From Spirosoma telluris (GTDB lineage: Bacteria > Bacteroidota > Bacteroidia > Cytophagales > Spirosomataceae), in the NCBI GenBank assembly GCA_003259005.1, contig QLII01000001.1:2868501-2932500 (forward strand): 64,000 nt of DNA, read 5' to 3'. The translations under genes and the position numbers were made by a program. The notes beneath the pieces are model-generated. The model was given only the letters and a program-made list of their open reading frames with translations. It searched no databases and was not told the DNA's origin. Below are positions 47,364-57,450 of the stretch, piece after piece (the stretch's first letter is position 1; each line of letters begins with the position of its first letter).

Positions 47364-48162
47364 TTAACAAGGTTAATTCCACAAACTGGGCTACGCTCAA
47401 CTGTTCGGCGCGTTTGTCCATGAACGGGCTGGCGAGGGCAGCTTCGGGTGGATTTAGGGGCTTCAACGCATTTCGGAGGGTTTTCCGACGCTGACTAAAC
47501 CCGTGCTTTACTACCTGCGTGAATTTGCGTACATCGCAGCCAAGGTCCGTTGTGGCATTTCGCCGAAGCGACAAAACGCCCGAATGGACTTTGGGTGGTG
47601 GGTTGAATACCTCCGGCTCGACAGTGAATTCGTAGTTGATATCGTACCAGGCCTGCAACAGCACACTCAGAATACCATAGTCTTTGTTGCCCGGCCCGGA
47701 GGCTATTCGCTGGGCTACTTCGCGCTGAAACATACCCACAACTTCTGGTACCCGGTCGCGCATGTCCAGCACTTTGAATAGAATCTGGGTTGAAATATTG
47801 TATGGAAAATTGCCGATTACCGCAAATAGCTCCGTGCTGTCGGGCTGTTTGGTCGGCAGCAAATCGGGGCGGATATTCAGAAAATCAGCGGGTAAAATAT
47901 GGCCTTCCAGAACTGGAAAATTCAGTTTAAGATAGTCTACCGACTCCCGGTCAATCTCAATAACGTAGGTTTCAAAGCGAGTATCGTTTAAGATAAACTG
48001 CGTCAGAACGCCCATGCCCGGTCCAATTTCAAGGACTTTTTCGTAGTTTCCATGCCCGGTCAGTAATTCAGCAATACGTTGGGCAATACTCAGGTCTTTC
48101 AAAAAGTGTTGACCGAGTTCTTTTTTGGGTTTGACGTACATGGACGGGCTTGTTTTGGGCAC
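47347..48162 (-). CDS. rsmA: 16S rRNA dimethyladenosine transferase
   Basis: A 271-residue RsmA/KsgA enzyme that dimethylates two adjacent adenosines at the 3' end of 16S rRNA. The SAM-binding motif VLEIGPGMGVLTQF and the catalytic NFPYNIS motif (residues about 118-124) are present, with GQHFLKDLSIAQRI at the N-terminus. The last residues (MKSEE) and the stop codon are encoded by an inverted-repeat arm, so this end differs from the family by an added tail. mgtE follows downstream. Confidence 0.96.
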   Translation of the reverse strand: MPKTSPSMYVKPKKELGQHFLKDLSIAQRIAELLTGHGNYEKVLEIGPGMGVLTQFILNDTRFETYVIEIDRESVDYLKLNFPVLEGHILPADFLNIRPDLLPTKQPDSTELFAVIGNFPYNISTQILFKVLDMRDRVPEVVGMFQREVAQRIASGPGNKDYGILSVLLQAWYDINYEFTVEPEVFNPPPKVHSGVLSLRRNATTDLGCDVRKFTQVVKHGFSQRRKTLRNALKPLNPPEAALASPFMDKRAEQLSVAQFVELTLLMKSEE

Positions 48163-48592
48163 AAAGGTACGGGGACATCGGCGATTACCTTCAACGGGTG
48201 TAGGACAAGTTTAAGTTGAATAAATATATGTTCCCAAGAAGTGGGTTTGGGCACCTCGCTCTCTTTCCCAAAATCGCGACTTACAAAACTGTACCTATTG
48301 CTAAATTCGTTCGCTATAACAAATTAGGAAGTCTCATTGCTTACCCCATAAAGGGACACCTTTGCCAAACACAGATACCTGTTTGATAAGCGTGGCGTCT
48401 TTTTTAGGGAGCAATAGCCTCATCAAGGCCATGCCTGCGCGCCGGATAAGGCCCCTTGATGTATACGGCTTGATAGGTTCCAGGGGATTTTGATACCATT
48501 TAGCAGAGCGTATTGCAGCTCTTATTCATTGGCAACCATAATCAGGCTAGAGAGATTAGATAGAATCTGCTTACTGCATGGTATACCCCCTA
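48163..48592. other. Gap between rsmA and the sigma54-type regulator
   Basis: About 430 bp with no gene that I can support. One small hairpin possibility (catcaaggcc against ggccccttgatg near 48421-48461) is imperfect. It separates two minus-strand genes and contains the rsmA upstream region. Confidence 0.5.
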
Positions 48593-49956
48593 TCAGGACA
48601 AACTAAGTTCATTATTCTTAAGCATTTTATAGATAGTCGATTTCCCGATATCCAGTTTATTGGCAACCAGCGCAACATTATTATTGTATTTACTCAGATA
48701 AGACTTAATTACCTGGATGGTATAGTCGCGGAGTGTCTTATCAGCAGAGTTTAAGTAAATGTTTTCTGTTTCAGAAGCTAGTAGAATATCTTCTGACCTA
48801 ATTTCGGTTCCATCACACATAACAGCCGCCAATTCCATAACTGACTTTAATTCACGTACATTACCTGGAAAAGAGTAGGCCATTAATTTATCAGTAGCCT
48901 GGGAGGATATTGGCACTAATGGTAAGTGATTGTCCTTGCAAAATTCGTCCAGAAAAAAACGAGCTAACACCATAATGTCAGTTGAGCGTTCCCGGAGCGG
49001 GGGTAAGGCAATAGGAAGCCCCATGAGCCGATAATATAAATCCTCTCGAAAGCGACCTTGCTTGACTTCTTCCAGTAAATTTTTGTGTGAAGCTATTACT
49101 AGCCGGATATCCAGCCTTATTTTTTCGCTACCGCCAATTCGAACAAGTTCCCGTTCCTGTAATACGCGCAGTAGCTTGCTTTGCAGAGACAGATCTAATT
49201 CAGCTATCTCGTCCAGAAAGAGTGTTCCTTTGTTAGCTTCCTCAAATCGCCCAATTTTCCGGGAAATAGCTCCAGTAAATGAGCCTTTTTCATAACCAAA
49301 CAGTTCACTTTCCACTAGACTAGCTGGAATGGCCGCCATGTTAACAGCAACAAAGGGATTCTTGCTTCGATCTGAATGATAATGAATTGCTTTAGCAACT
49401 AGCTCTTTTCCAGTTCCGGTCTCCCCTGTGATGGATATATTAATGTTTGTCCGAACGGCTTTTTCAACAAGCGCAAATACTTTTCGAATCGCTGGGCTGT
49501 TTCCTTTAATAATCGAACTAACGTCATACTTCTGCCCCAATTCTTCGCGTAACTGTTCAATTTCCTGCTTTAGATTCTGTTTTTCCCGAATTTTAAGAAT
49601 TGCATTCCAAAGTAGATCTTTTGTACGTTCATCTTTTACTAAATAATCGTGTACTCCTGCCTGTAGCAGACTAACCGCTGTTTCAACATCTTTCTGCCCA
49701 CTAATAACAATCACGGGTGTATCAGGCACTTGTTCGTGAATACGTCGAAACAATTCCCCCCGTTGGTGTCTGGCAGTGAATAGTCGATCGTAATTAGATG
49801 GGGAAGGGCCTTTCTTAGTTGCTTCAAACAGTCCTTACCGGTTGTAAATCGATAAAGCTCATAGTCAGGATTTGAGGATAAATGGTAGGTTAGGATTTCA
49901 GCATACCAGGGATCGTCTTCAACAATAAAAATACGGTAAACAGAAGGCTCGTTCAT
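48593..49956 (-). CDS. NtrC-type sigma54-dependent response regulator (one frameshift near 49756-49761)
   Basis: The N-terminal frame gives a receiver domain start (YRIFIVEDDPWYAEILTYHL, LITIDYSLPDTNGG with the phospho-acceptor Asp) and then breaks. Adding one base to the CCCCCC run at 49756-49761 restores SLPDTNGGELFRRIHEQVPDTPV and joins the main frame. The corrected gene is 1365 bases, 454 residues: receiver, AAA+ domain (GETGTGKELVAKAIH; sigma54 loop GSFTGA; Walker B FLDEIAEL), and a C-terminal helix-turn-helix (NVALVANKLDIGKSTIYKML). It activates sigma54 promoters. The nearest kinase is the hybrid kinase divergently located beyond the insertion sequence. Confidence 0.92.
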
Positions 49957-50035
49957 TATACTAGTTAGGTTACGATCGGCACGTGTAGGAGGGTACGTGT
50001 ATGTTCAACTAGTCTCCTCCTGAGTTACTAAAATA

Positions 50036-51087
50036 ACGTGAACTATGAGATTGTGTTGGCGGTATTTAGGGCTTCAAAAGGCATATGAGCCGAAAATGGA
50101 TAGTTTTGGGTGCGAACCTGATAAAACTAACTCACTTCCGGACTCATATGCTGACCGAAATCTACGTTGATGTCGATGACTTTTGCAAGGCCAAAATGCC
50201 ACTCATCGCTAAAGCCCTTCACCACTGCGGCCTATATAAAAAGTTGCACCCCAGTCAACTCACCCTTGCCGAACTAATGACCATCCTGATCTACTACCAC
50301 CTCAGCCCCTACAAAAATTTTAAAGCCTACTACACCCGCCACGTGCTGACTGACCTGCGTCGAGACTTCCCCGATCTGGTCAGTTATGACCGCTTTGTGG
50401 CCCTGATTCCCCGCACACTTATCGCGCTGATGTTGTATCTGGCCTACCGCTGTAGCCGCAGTATACGCACTGGCCTGTACTATATCGACTCGACCTCGCT
50501 GGCTGCCTGCCATCCCAAACGCGCCCATCAGCATCGAACCTTGAAGGGCTTTGCCAGCTGGGGTAAAACCTCAACGGGTTGGTTCTTTGGTTTGAAGGTC
50601 CATTTGGTTATCAATCATTTAGGCCAATTGATGCAAGTTCGTATCACGGAGGGCAGAGCCCATGATGCGCAGGCTAACGTGCTGTTTTCACTCACCAAAG
50701 ACCTGGTCGGATGGGTCTTTGGTGATAAAGGGTACCTACTCAATCTAGAGAAGCAAGCGTTTTTGGAGCGGGAGGGCCAGCTCATCTGGGCGGCTAAAAC
50801 CCGCAAACCTAAGCAAGCCGTCGACTGGCCAGTGGCCGCGAAGCGGTGGGCTAGAAAACGCAGTCTGATTGAGACTGTCATTGGGCAGAGCAAGGCGGTG
50901 TGCGATTTAGAGCATAGCCGCCATCGCTCAGCGACCAATGCGTTTGTCAACGTCTATGCTAGTCTGGTCGCTTACTCGTTCTACGAGCGCAAGCCCACAG
51001 CTAGCATTAACATGGGGGACCGCTTATTGAAGGCCGCAGAGCCCAGTTGGGTACTAGCAGCTTAGGAAACAATCCCATAGTTCACGT
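50036..51087. mobile_element. Complete IS982-family insertion sequence
   Basis: A 1052-bp element. Terminal inverted repeats of 19 bp (ACGTGAACTATG(A/G)GATTGT) match with one difference, at 50036-50054 and, in reverse, at the right end 51087. It is flanked by a 7-bp direct duplication TAAAATA at 50029-50035 and 51088-51094, so it appears to have arrived by ordinary transposition and not to have been rearranged since. Confidence 0.95.
50148..51065 (+). CDS. IS982-family transposase
   Basis: The preferred start at 50148 (MLTEIYVDVDDFCKAKMPL) gives 305 residues, normal for the family; the upstream in-frame ATG at 50085 would add 21. The DDE catalytic set is visible: YYIDSTSLAACH (first Asp), FGDKGYLL (second Asp) and RSLIETVIGQSK (Glu). 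It is intact and probably functional. Confidence 0.95.
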   Translation: MLTEIYVDVDDFCKAKMPLIAKALHHCGLYKKLHPSQLTLAELMTILIYYHLSPYKNFKAYYTRHVLTDLRRDFPDLVSYDRFVALIPRTLIALMLYLAYRCSRSIRTGLYYIDSTSLAACHPKRAHQHRTLKGFASWGKTSTGWFFGLKVHLVINHLGQLMQVRITEGRAHDAQANVLFSLTKDLVGWVFGDKGYLLNLEKQAFLEREGQLIWAAKTRKPKQAVDWPVAAKRWARKRSLIETVIGQSKAVCDLEHSRHRSATNAFVNVYASLVAYSFYERKPTASINMGDRLLKAAEPSWVLAA

Positions 51088-51094
51088 TAAAATA

Positions 51095-51663
51095 ACATTT
51101 AATACACTTATTGATTATTTAATCCCAATAAAAGGCAATTTAAATTACAAATATCTTGTAAATTTTACCCATTATGCATGCACTGATTTAGTTCCAATCT
51201 GTTGCTAGTTGATTTGACAGAAAGGATAGCTTTACAGTATCTATAAAAAGTAAACAATAATACTACTTCTGCAAAGAATGATCCTCGTAGAAATACTCAA
51301 AAATAGCCCTAATCAGAAGGTAATCACTGGAACTCTGATTGTATAGCTCAACGTCTCACGTACAATTCACTGACAATCAATACAATATACCCATAACACA
51401 ACTTGAGGGTAGGTTATGCCATTAACATACACAATCAGGATTGCCAGGCATTATAACTGCTATTCAATTATATGAACAACCTGTATCTACACCGTAAAAG
51501 TATTTTCTAAATAATAGACTCCATTTCCATATTTTGGAATAAGTTGACTAAATCCCCTACAATAATTAACTGATATTCAGCATCTTGACTTAAAAAATCT
51601 TTACTGGTCTAACTTTTGTAGATAGGAAATTATTGCGTCAAAAGGACGCCAATACCCTTTTCT
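51095..51663. other. AT-rich gap between the insertion sequence and the FIST gene
   Basis: About 570 bp with no convincing gene and low GC content. Together with 49957-50028 it formed one intergenic region before the insertion. It must carry the FIST operon promoter. Confidence 0.6.
51447..51460 (+). promoter_or_regulatory. Weak sigma54-like -24/-12 site upstream of the FIST gene
   Basis: GGCAT-TATAA-CTGC has GG and GC separated by 10 bp, as in the -24/-12 consensus (TGGCAC-N5-TTGC). It lies about 200 bp before the FIST gene, near a sigma54-type activator gene. Such short matches arise often by chance. Confidence 0.3.
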
Positions 51664-52803
51664 ATGATCGTCTCAATTGTACAGTTTTATGAAAATGTCT
51701 GGTCGAAACACAAGATTAGTCAATCAGTAGAGGATACAGAAGCACAGCTTGTTTTGTGTTTCGCAGCTAAAGAAATTTTACAGTCAGACACCATCTATGG
51801 CATTGTAGAGGCTAAGTTCCCTCAAGCAGCCATTGCGCTATGCAGTACGGCAGGAGAAATTTATCATGATATCGTGCAGGACAATACGCTGATCGCCGTT
51901 GCTATCCAGTTTAGCGATACCCGAGTTGAAACGGCATCCGTGAATATCCGTGATTTTAACTCAAGTTTCGATGCTGCTGAACAGCTAATCCGCCAGCTGG
52001 TACCAGAGGATCTGGCGTATATGCTCGTCTTGTCGGATGGAGGGCTGGTGAATGGCAGTGAATTGGTAAAAGGTTTACATGCAGGGGCTGGGAAGGTTTT
52101 AGTGACAGGTGGGCTTGCGGGAGATGCTGCTAAGTTCAAATCGACCTTGGTTGGATTAAACCAAAAGCCCACAGAGGGTACAATTGTAGTCATTGGCTTC
52201 TATGGAAAAAAACTACTGGTTGCCCACGGTTCAAAAGGAGGATGGGATAGGTTTGGGTTGGAAAAAGAAGTAACCCGGTCTGTGGGCAATGTATTGTATG
52301 AAATTGATAATGAGAATGCGTTGGCACTTTATAAAAAGTATTTGGGGACTGATGCCGAAAACTTGCCAGGCTCGGCTTTCTTCTTTCCGCTTTCCGTAAC
52401 TATTCCCGGTGCAGAAAAACCCGTCGTTCGTACAATTCTTTCCATCGACGAGGCCAATAACCACATGAAATTCGCAGGCGACGTACCCGTAGGGTCTAAA
52501 GTACGGTTTATGAAAGCAAATTTTGATAGACTCACAGCAGCAGCAGCAACTGCGGCCCAGCACGCTAGCTTGCCCAACGAGTTGAAACCAGATTTAGCCT
52601 TATTGATTAGTTGTGTTGGTCGAAAGCTTGTTTACGGCCCACGGATTGATGAAGAGGTTGAACTGGTCAGTGAAACACTTGGCAAACAGGTACCGCTTGT
52701 GGGTTTTTATGCGAATGCGGAGATTTCTCCTTTTAATAATGGTGGCCCGTGCCAGTTGCACAATCAGACGATGACAATCACCTCCTTTTATGAACTTCCA
52801 TAA
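51664..52803 (+). CDS. FIST-domain sensory protein
   Basis: A 379-residue protein with FIST N and FIST C domains: LVLCFAAKEILQSDTIYGIVEAKFPQAAIALCSTAGEI, VLSDGGLVNGSELVKGLH, VTGGLAGDAAKFKSTLV, IVVIGFYGKKLLVAHGSKGGWDRFG and C-terminal LALLISCVGRKLVYGPRIDEEVEL plus VGFYANAEISPFNNGG. FIST domains are thought to bind small ligands such as amino acids and are found with signalling proteins. It overlaps the hybrid kinase by 14 bp (52790-52803), so the two act together: the FIST protein is likely the ligand sensor and the kinase the output. Confidence 0.92.
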   Translation: MIVSIVQFYENVWSKHKISQSVEDTEAQLVLCFAAKEILQSDTIYGIVEAKFPQAAIALCSTAGEIYHDIVQDNTLIAVAIQFSDTRVETASVNIRDFNSSFDAAEQLIRQLVPEDLAYMLVLSDGGLVNGSELVKGLHAGAGKVLVTGGLAGDAAKFKSTLVGLNQKPTEGTIVVIGFYGKKLLVAHGSKGGWDRFGLEKEVTRSVGNVLYEIDNENALALYKKYLGTDAENLPGSAFFFPLSVTIPGAEKPVVRTILSIDEANNHMKFAGDVPVGSKVRFMKANFDRLTAAAATAAQHASLPNELKPDLALLISCVGRKLVYGPRIDEEVELVSETLGKQVPLVGFYANAEISPFNNGGPCQLHNQTMTITSFYELP

Positions 52804-55800
52804 ATTATTGTCGAAGCAGATCCAGCGGCATCTTCCCGAAGAACTCCGGGACAATCCTGCTATGGGTAAATTTCTGGACGTAATCAGCACGTCGTATAAA
52901 GCACTGGAACGGGATCGGGAATTGGTGGAACGGGCATTTACCATTAGCGAATGCGAATACGTCGCGGTAAACACTAGACTCAAACATGAAATTGATCTAA
53001 AAAAACGATCGGTTGAAGAGTTAAAAGAAACCGTTAATACCATTTCGGGCGTTGAGGTGCCCTCTGATTCCAATGATTTACTCGCCATTGCTCGTTTACT
53101 AAACCAGCAGGTGAATAAACGAAAAAATGCCGAAGAAGTATTCACTTCCTTAATTGCTAATATGCAAAGTGGCGTACTCCTGGAAGATGAAAATCGAAAA
53201 ATAGTATTTACCAATCAGGTTTTTTGCGATTTATTTGGCATTGAGGCTCCTCCAGATCTACTGCAAGGGATGGACTGCAGCAATACCGCTGAACAAACAA
53301 AAGGGTTATTCAGACATTCAGATTCATTTGTTGAACGAATCAATACCATCCTTTCACAGAAAAAATTAGTGATGGGTGAACTATTGAAGCTTGTCAACGG
53401 AAGTACTCTTCAACGGGATTACATCCCCATTTTTATCGATCAGAAATACAAAGGTCATCTATGGAGCTACACAGACATTACAGAACGGAAACGAAACCAG
53501 GATGCGCTTGAGCAAAGTGAATTAAAAAATCGCCTGATTATGAATGCGGCCCTCGATGCTATTGTTACCATTGATCTGGCCGGATTGATTACGTTCTGGA
53601 ACCCCCAGTCCGAAAAAATATTTGGCTGGAAGGCGGCTGAAGTAATAGGTAAACGGCTTTCGGATATAATTATTCCAGATATCCACCGAGCCTCCCATGA
53701 GCGGGGAATGAAACATTACATAAAAACCGGTAATGGGCCTGTGTTGGGAAAACAAATGGAACTGCACGCCATAAACCGGGAAGGAAAATCGTTCCCTATC
53801 GAATTGTACATCATACCGGTCAAACAGGGTGAAGACGAGTTCTTCTGCTCCTTTATACGGGACATTTCGGATCGTAAGAAAACTGAAGAGACCCTGGAAC
53901 GACTATCGCTGGTAGCCAGTGCCAATAAAAATGGAATTGTCTTTGTGGGGCTTGATCGTAAAATTTTCTGGTCAAATGAAGGATTTAGTAAACTTACTGG
54001 CTATAGCAACGCTGAAATAATTGGCAAAACACCAATCGAGCTTTGTAAAGGACCTTTTTCTGACCGGGCCAGTTTGAGAACGATGATCGAATCGTTTGAG
54101 AAAGGGATCGCCTTCGATATTGAAGGAATTCATTACAAAAAAGATGGGAGTTGGTTTTGGGGGCGAACACAGGGGCAACCGGTGGTAAACAAACAGGGAG
54201 AAATTACGCACTACTTTTCCATGGTTGAAGATATATCCGCCGAAAAAGTAGCGCAGCGAAAATTAAAAGAATACGAAGAGCGCCTGCGAATGGCATTAAC
54301 TAACGTTGGCGACAACTACTGGGAACATGATTTTCGTACTGGTAAAACCTACTTTTCGAATCCTGGCAATAATTTACTGGGCTTTCAACTGGAAGAATTT
54401 ACGAATGTGGCAACCTTATGGTGGAGCCGCGTGCATCCGGAAGATAAATTAATTTTAGAAGAAAACGACAGAAAATACAAAGCAGGACTGATTACAAATC
54501 ATCACAATGAATACCGGATGATTCATAATGATGAGACAATTCGTTGGGTACTTGATCGAGGGGTAGTTACCGAGAAAGACGATGATAATAAACCGCTTAA
54601 AATCATTGGAACCCATATTGATATTACTCGACAAAAAGAGCTTGAGTTTGAATTAACCTACGCCAAAGAAGTAGCCGAAGAGTCGACCAAAGCAAAAGAG
54701 CTATTCCTGGCCAATATGAGTCACGAAATACGAACGCCAATGAACGCCATCATGGGAATGGCCAATCAATTGACGAAAACACCCCTAACACCAGATCAGC
54801 TATTTTATCTAAATACTATTCAGTCTGCTACCGATAATCTATTGATTATCATCAACGATATTCTTGATTTATCGAAAATTGAAGCAGGGAAATTATCCCT
54901 TGAAAAAATAGGTTTTGAGCCCAAATTAGTGGTTGAAAGGGCCATGCAGGTGATGATCCATAAAGCGCAGGAAAAAGGGTTGTTATTTACAAATTCATTT
55001 TTTGACCCTCGCTTGTCACCGGTTTTAATCGGGGACCCCTATCGGATTACGCAGGTTCTGCTTAATCTTGTCTCGAATGCTATCAAGTTTACCCTTAAAG
55101 GGAGTGTTGATATCAGTTGCCGGGTAATCCAGGACAATAATGAAGAACAGCTCATTGAGGCAACCGTCCGTGATACAGGGATAGGCATGAACCAATCCTT
55201 TTCCAAAAATCTGTTTCAAAATTTCAGCCAAGAAGACGAATCGGTAACCCGGCGCTTTGGGGGCACTGGTCTGGGGCTAAGTATTACTAAAAATTTAGTT
55301 GAACTCATGGGTGGTACCCTGCAAGTAGAAAGCAAAAAAGGAATAGGATCATCAGTTTCATTTCGTATCCCGTTTCGTAAAGGAAGTCAGGAAAACTTAC
55401 CAATTCGAGAAATAGCAGAAACAAACACCGATATACTGCCAGGGAAACGAATACTAGTGGCCGATGACAATGTAATGAATCGCCTGGTTGCCTCAACAAT
55501 ATTAAAAAATTATGGAGCCCTTATTGATGAAGCTCAGAATGGTCTGGAAGCTGTCGAAAAATTGCGACTACAGCATTTCGATCTGGTTTTGATGGATGTT
55601 CAAATGCCTGTAATGGATGGGCTGGAAGCCACCCGTGAAATACGATCCACATTAAGTGAACATCTACCGGTCATTGCATTAACTGCTTTTGCCGTGAAAG
55701 GAGATAATCAAAAATGCATTAACGCTGGCATGAGTGATTATTTATCCAAACCTTTTGAAGAGAGTCATTTGCTTGCGGTTGTATCGAAGTGGCTGGTCAA

Positions 55801-56221
55801 TACTGAAATATCAGTTCAGAAAATGACAGAGCTTACGGCGCAGAAAGTAGAACCTGAAGCCTGTCCCCTATTTGATTTGTCTAAGCTTAACAGCATGGCA
55901 AAAGGTGATGATTCATTTGTCAATAGAATGATCGACTTATTTATCGAGTATGGCCCTGAAGCAGTACATGAAATTAAAGCCGCTTATGCAGCTGGTGATT
56001 TTGAAAAAATAAGAACTACAGCTCACCGCGTGAAACCATCCATTGATATTCTGGGCATTACATCGCTGTCAGAGACGATCAAATCAATGGAAGCGAAAGC
56101 GGACATAGATGGCACATCGGAACAACTGGAAAACCTGATTGATCAACTGGCGAGTGTGATTGATAAAGTAGTGAATGACCTGACAGTAAGGCAAAACAAG
56201 TTGTACTTACTCCGTAAGTAG
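52790..56221 (+). CDS. Hybrid sensor kinase: PAS domains, HisKA, HATPase, receiver, Hpt
   Basis: A 1143-residue cytoplasmic protein without membrane helices. After an N-terminal coiled region come four PAS-like domains (about 115-230, 245-370, 375-495 and 505-625), HisKA (FLANMSHEIRTPMNAIMGM), an ATPase domain (NLVSNAIKFTLKG, GTGLGLSITKNLVELMGG), a receiver (DLVLMDVQMPVMDGLEATR) and a C-terminal Hpt domain with TAHRVKPSIDILG. The His-Asp-His relay can pass phosphate to another regulator. The sigma54-type regulator at 48593 is the only one nearby and is a plausible, unproven partner. Confidence 0.93.
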   Translation: MNFHKLLSKQIQRHLPEELRDNPAMGKFLDVISTSYKALERDRELVERAFTISECEYVAVNTRLKHEIDLKKRSVEELKETVNTISGVEVPSDSNDLLAIARLLNQQVNKRKNAEEVFTSLIANMQSGVLLEDENRKIVFTNQVFCDLFGIEAPPDLLQGMDCSNTAEQTKGLFRHSDSFVERINTILSQKKLVMGELLKLVNGSTLQRDYIPIFIDQKYKGHLWSYTDITERKRNQDALEQSELKNRLIMNAALDAIVTIDLAGLITFWNPQSEKIFGWKAAEVIGKRLSDIIIPDIHRASHERGMKHYIKTGNGPVLGKQMELHAINREGKSFPIELYIIPVKQGEDEFFCSFIRDISDRKKTEETLERLSLVASANKNGIVFVGLDRKIFWSNEGFSKLTGYSNAEIIGKTPIELCKGPFSDRASLRTMIESFEKGIAFDIEGIHYKKDGSWFWGRTQGQPVVNKQGEITHYFSMVEDISAEKVAQRKLKEYEERLRMALTNVGDNYWEHDFRTGKTYFSNPGNNLLGFQLEEFTNVATLWWSRVHPEDKLILEENDRKYKAGLITNHHNEYRMIHNDETIRWVLDRGVVTEKDDDNKPLKIIGTHIDITRQKELEFELTYAKEVAEESTKAKELFLANMSHEIRTPMNAIMGMANQLTKTPLTPDQLFYLNTIQSATDNLLIIINDILDLSKIEAGKLSLEKIGFEPKLVVERAMQVMIHKAQEKGLLFTNSFFDPRLSPVLIGDPYRITQVLLNLVSNAIKFTLKGSVDISCRVIQDNNEEQLIEATVRDTGIGMNQSFSKNLFQNFSQEDESVTRRFGGTGLGLSITKNLVELMGGTLQVESKKGIGSSVSFRIPFRKGSQENLPIREIAETNTDILPGKRILVADDNVMNRLVASTILKNYGALIDEAQNGLEAVEKLRLQHFDLVLMDVQMPVMDGLEATREIRSTLSEHLPVIALTAFAVKGDNQKCINAGMSDYLSKPFEESHLLAVVSKWLVNTEISVQKMTELTAQKVEPEACPLFDLSKLNSMAKGDDSFVNRMIDLFIEYGPEAVHEIKAAYAAGDFEKIRTTAHRVKPSIDILGITSLSETIKSMEAKADIDGTSEQLENLIDQLASVIDKVVNDLTVRQNKLYLLRK

Positions 56222-56283
56222 GACCGAATTGTTCTATCCCCATGGATTCAGGGAATACCCCATAGTCACGCTAAACCCTGAAT

Positions 56284-57390
56284 ATGGATTCTAATAGCCG
56301 GATGATCAACCTATTAATTTCTCTGTTGCCAGATAACACCGAAATTGAACAGACGATGAATCAACGTAACCCTAGTGTGGATCTTTGCCGATTTTTAGGT
56401 GCCTTTTCGGTTTTTATTGCCCACGGAATTTATGCCTCTAAAATGCCAGCCCTAGTCTTAATGGGAAGGTGGTCTGTTCCGTTTTTTTTTATGGTAAGCG
56501 GCTACTACTTTCATAAAAACTATATCAAACAAGTAGGTTACGCTTTCACTAAAACGTTTAAAACCTTACTTTCCATCTTGCTATTCGCCAATGGATTTTA
56601 TCTCCTTTTCATGTTACTGACGGTTGGCTCTTTAACTTCTCTGGCTAACCATTTTACCTTAATTGTAGGCACGTACTTTCACCTCTGGTTCTTAACCTCA
56701 CTTTTACTGGGTTATCTGGTACTGTGGCCGTTTTTGGTTTGTAAATTGGAAAGTCTATTACCTTACCTGTCTGCTTTTGTGATTGTCATTATCTTAGTCA
56801 TAAATCCCTATCACTCTCTATTCAGTATAAACGCACATCCAATTTATTCCCGCATGCTATTATCTATTCCTTTCTTATGTATTGGGTTTTTAATTGATAA
56901 ATATCGAATTGAACGGCATGTTTCTAAATGGGTATGTTATTTACTAATCGGGCTGGGGATTAGCTGGCAATTTATCGAAATTTATTTCTTGTCAATAACC
57001 TGGCAAAATTCGTTGACCGTTACATTAGTAGGGGGAACTGTCTTGTATGCGATGGGAATGTTTTTACTATCCTTGAAATTAACCATACCTTCCAATATCC
57101 TAAGTCAATTAGGCTGTCTTTACTCCCAACTGCTTTATCTCTATCATCCCTTTATCAACTATTTTATCTTCCAGGTCTTACTTACAACCAAGGCCAGCCC
57201 TGTCTTTTTTTGGTTTAGTCCGGTATGGACAATGGGGGTAACACTACCCATATTCTTACTTATGCATCAGGTCAACCCGAAGTTGTTTCGCCTATTAAGT
57301 GGAAATTTCAACTCTTTACCTTTCCGCATAAGCAATGGGTGTTATGTCCTGCTGGCGAAGTCGGTTGGGAGTTGGTTTACGCAAAACTAA
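56284..57390 (+). CDS. Acyltransferase 3 family membrane protein
   Basis: A 368-residue protein with about ten membrane helices and the acyltransferase-3 start NPSVDLCRFLGAFSVFIAHGIYA, including the conserved His in helix one (IAHG) and a WSVPFFFMVSGYYFH stretch. These enzymes O-acylate surface sugars, lipids or cell-wall glycans. A second ATG at 56356 (MNQRNPSVDL) may be the true start. GC is lower than in most neighbours, so it may be transferred. Confidence 0.88.
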   Translation: MDSNSRMINLLISLLPDNTEIEQTMNQRNPSVDLCRFLGAFSVFIAHGIYASKMPALVLMGRWSVPFFFMVSGYYFHKNYIKQVGYAFTKTFKTLLSILLFANGFYLLFMLLTVGSLTSLANHFTLIVGTYFHLWFLTSLLLGYLVLWPFLVCKLESLLPYLSAFVIVIILVINPYHSLFSINAHPIYSRMLLSIPFLCIGFLIDKYRIERHVSKWVCYLLIGLGISWQFIEIYFLSITWQNSLTVTLVGGTVLYAMGMFLLSLKLTIPSNILSQLGCLYSQLLYLYHPFINYFIFQVLLTTKASPVFFWFSPVWTMGVTLPIFLLMHQVNPKLFRLLSGNFNSLPFRISNGCYVLLAKSVGSWFTQN

Positions 57391-57450
57391 GGTTCTCCCA
57401 TTCCTGGATTGCTGCATGCTTTCGCCAAGTTGGACAGTACGATCCTTACC

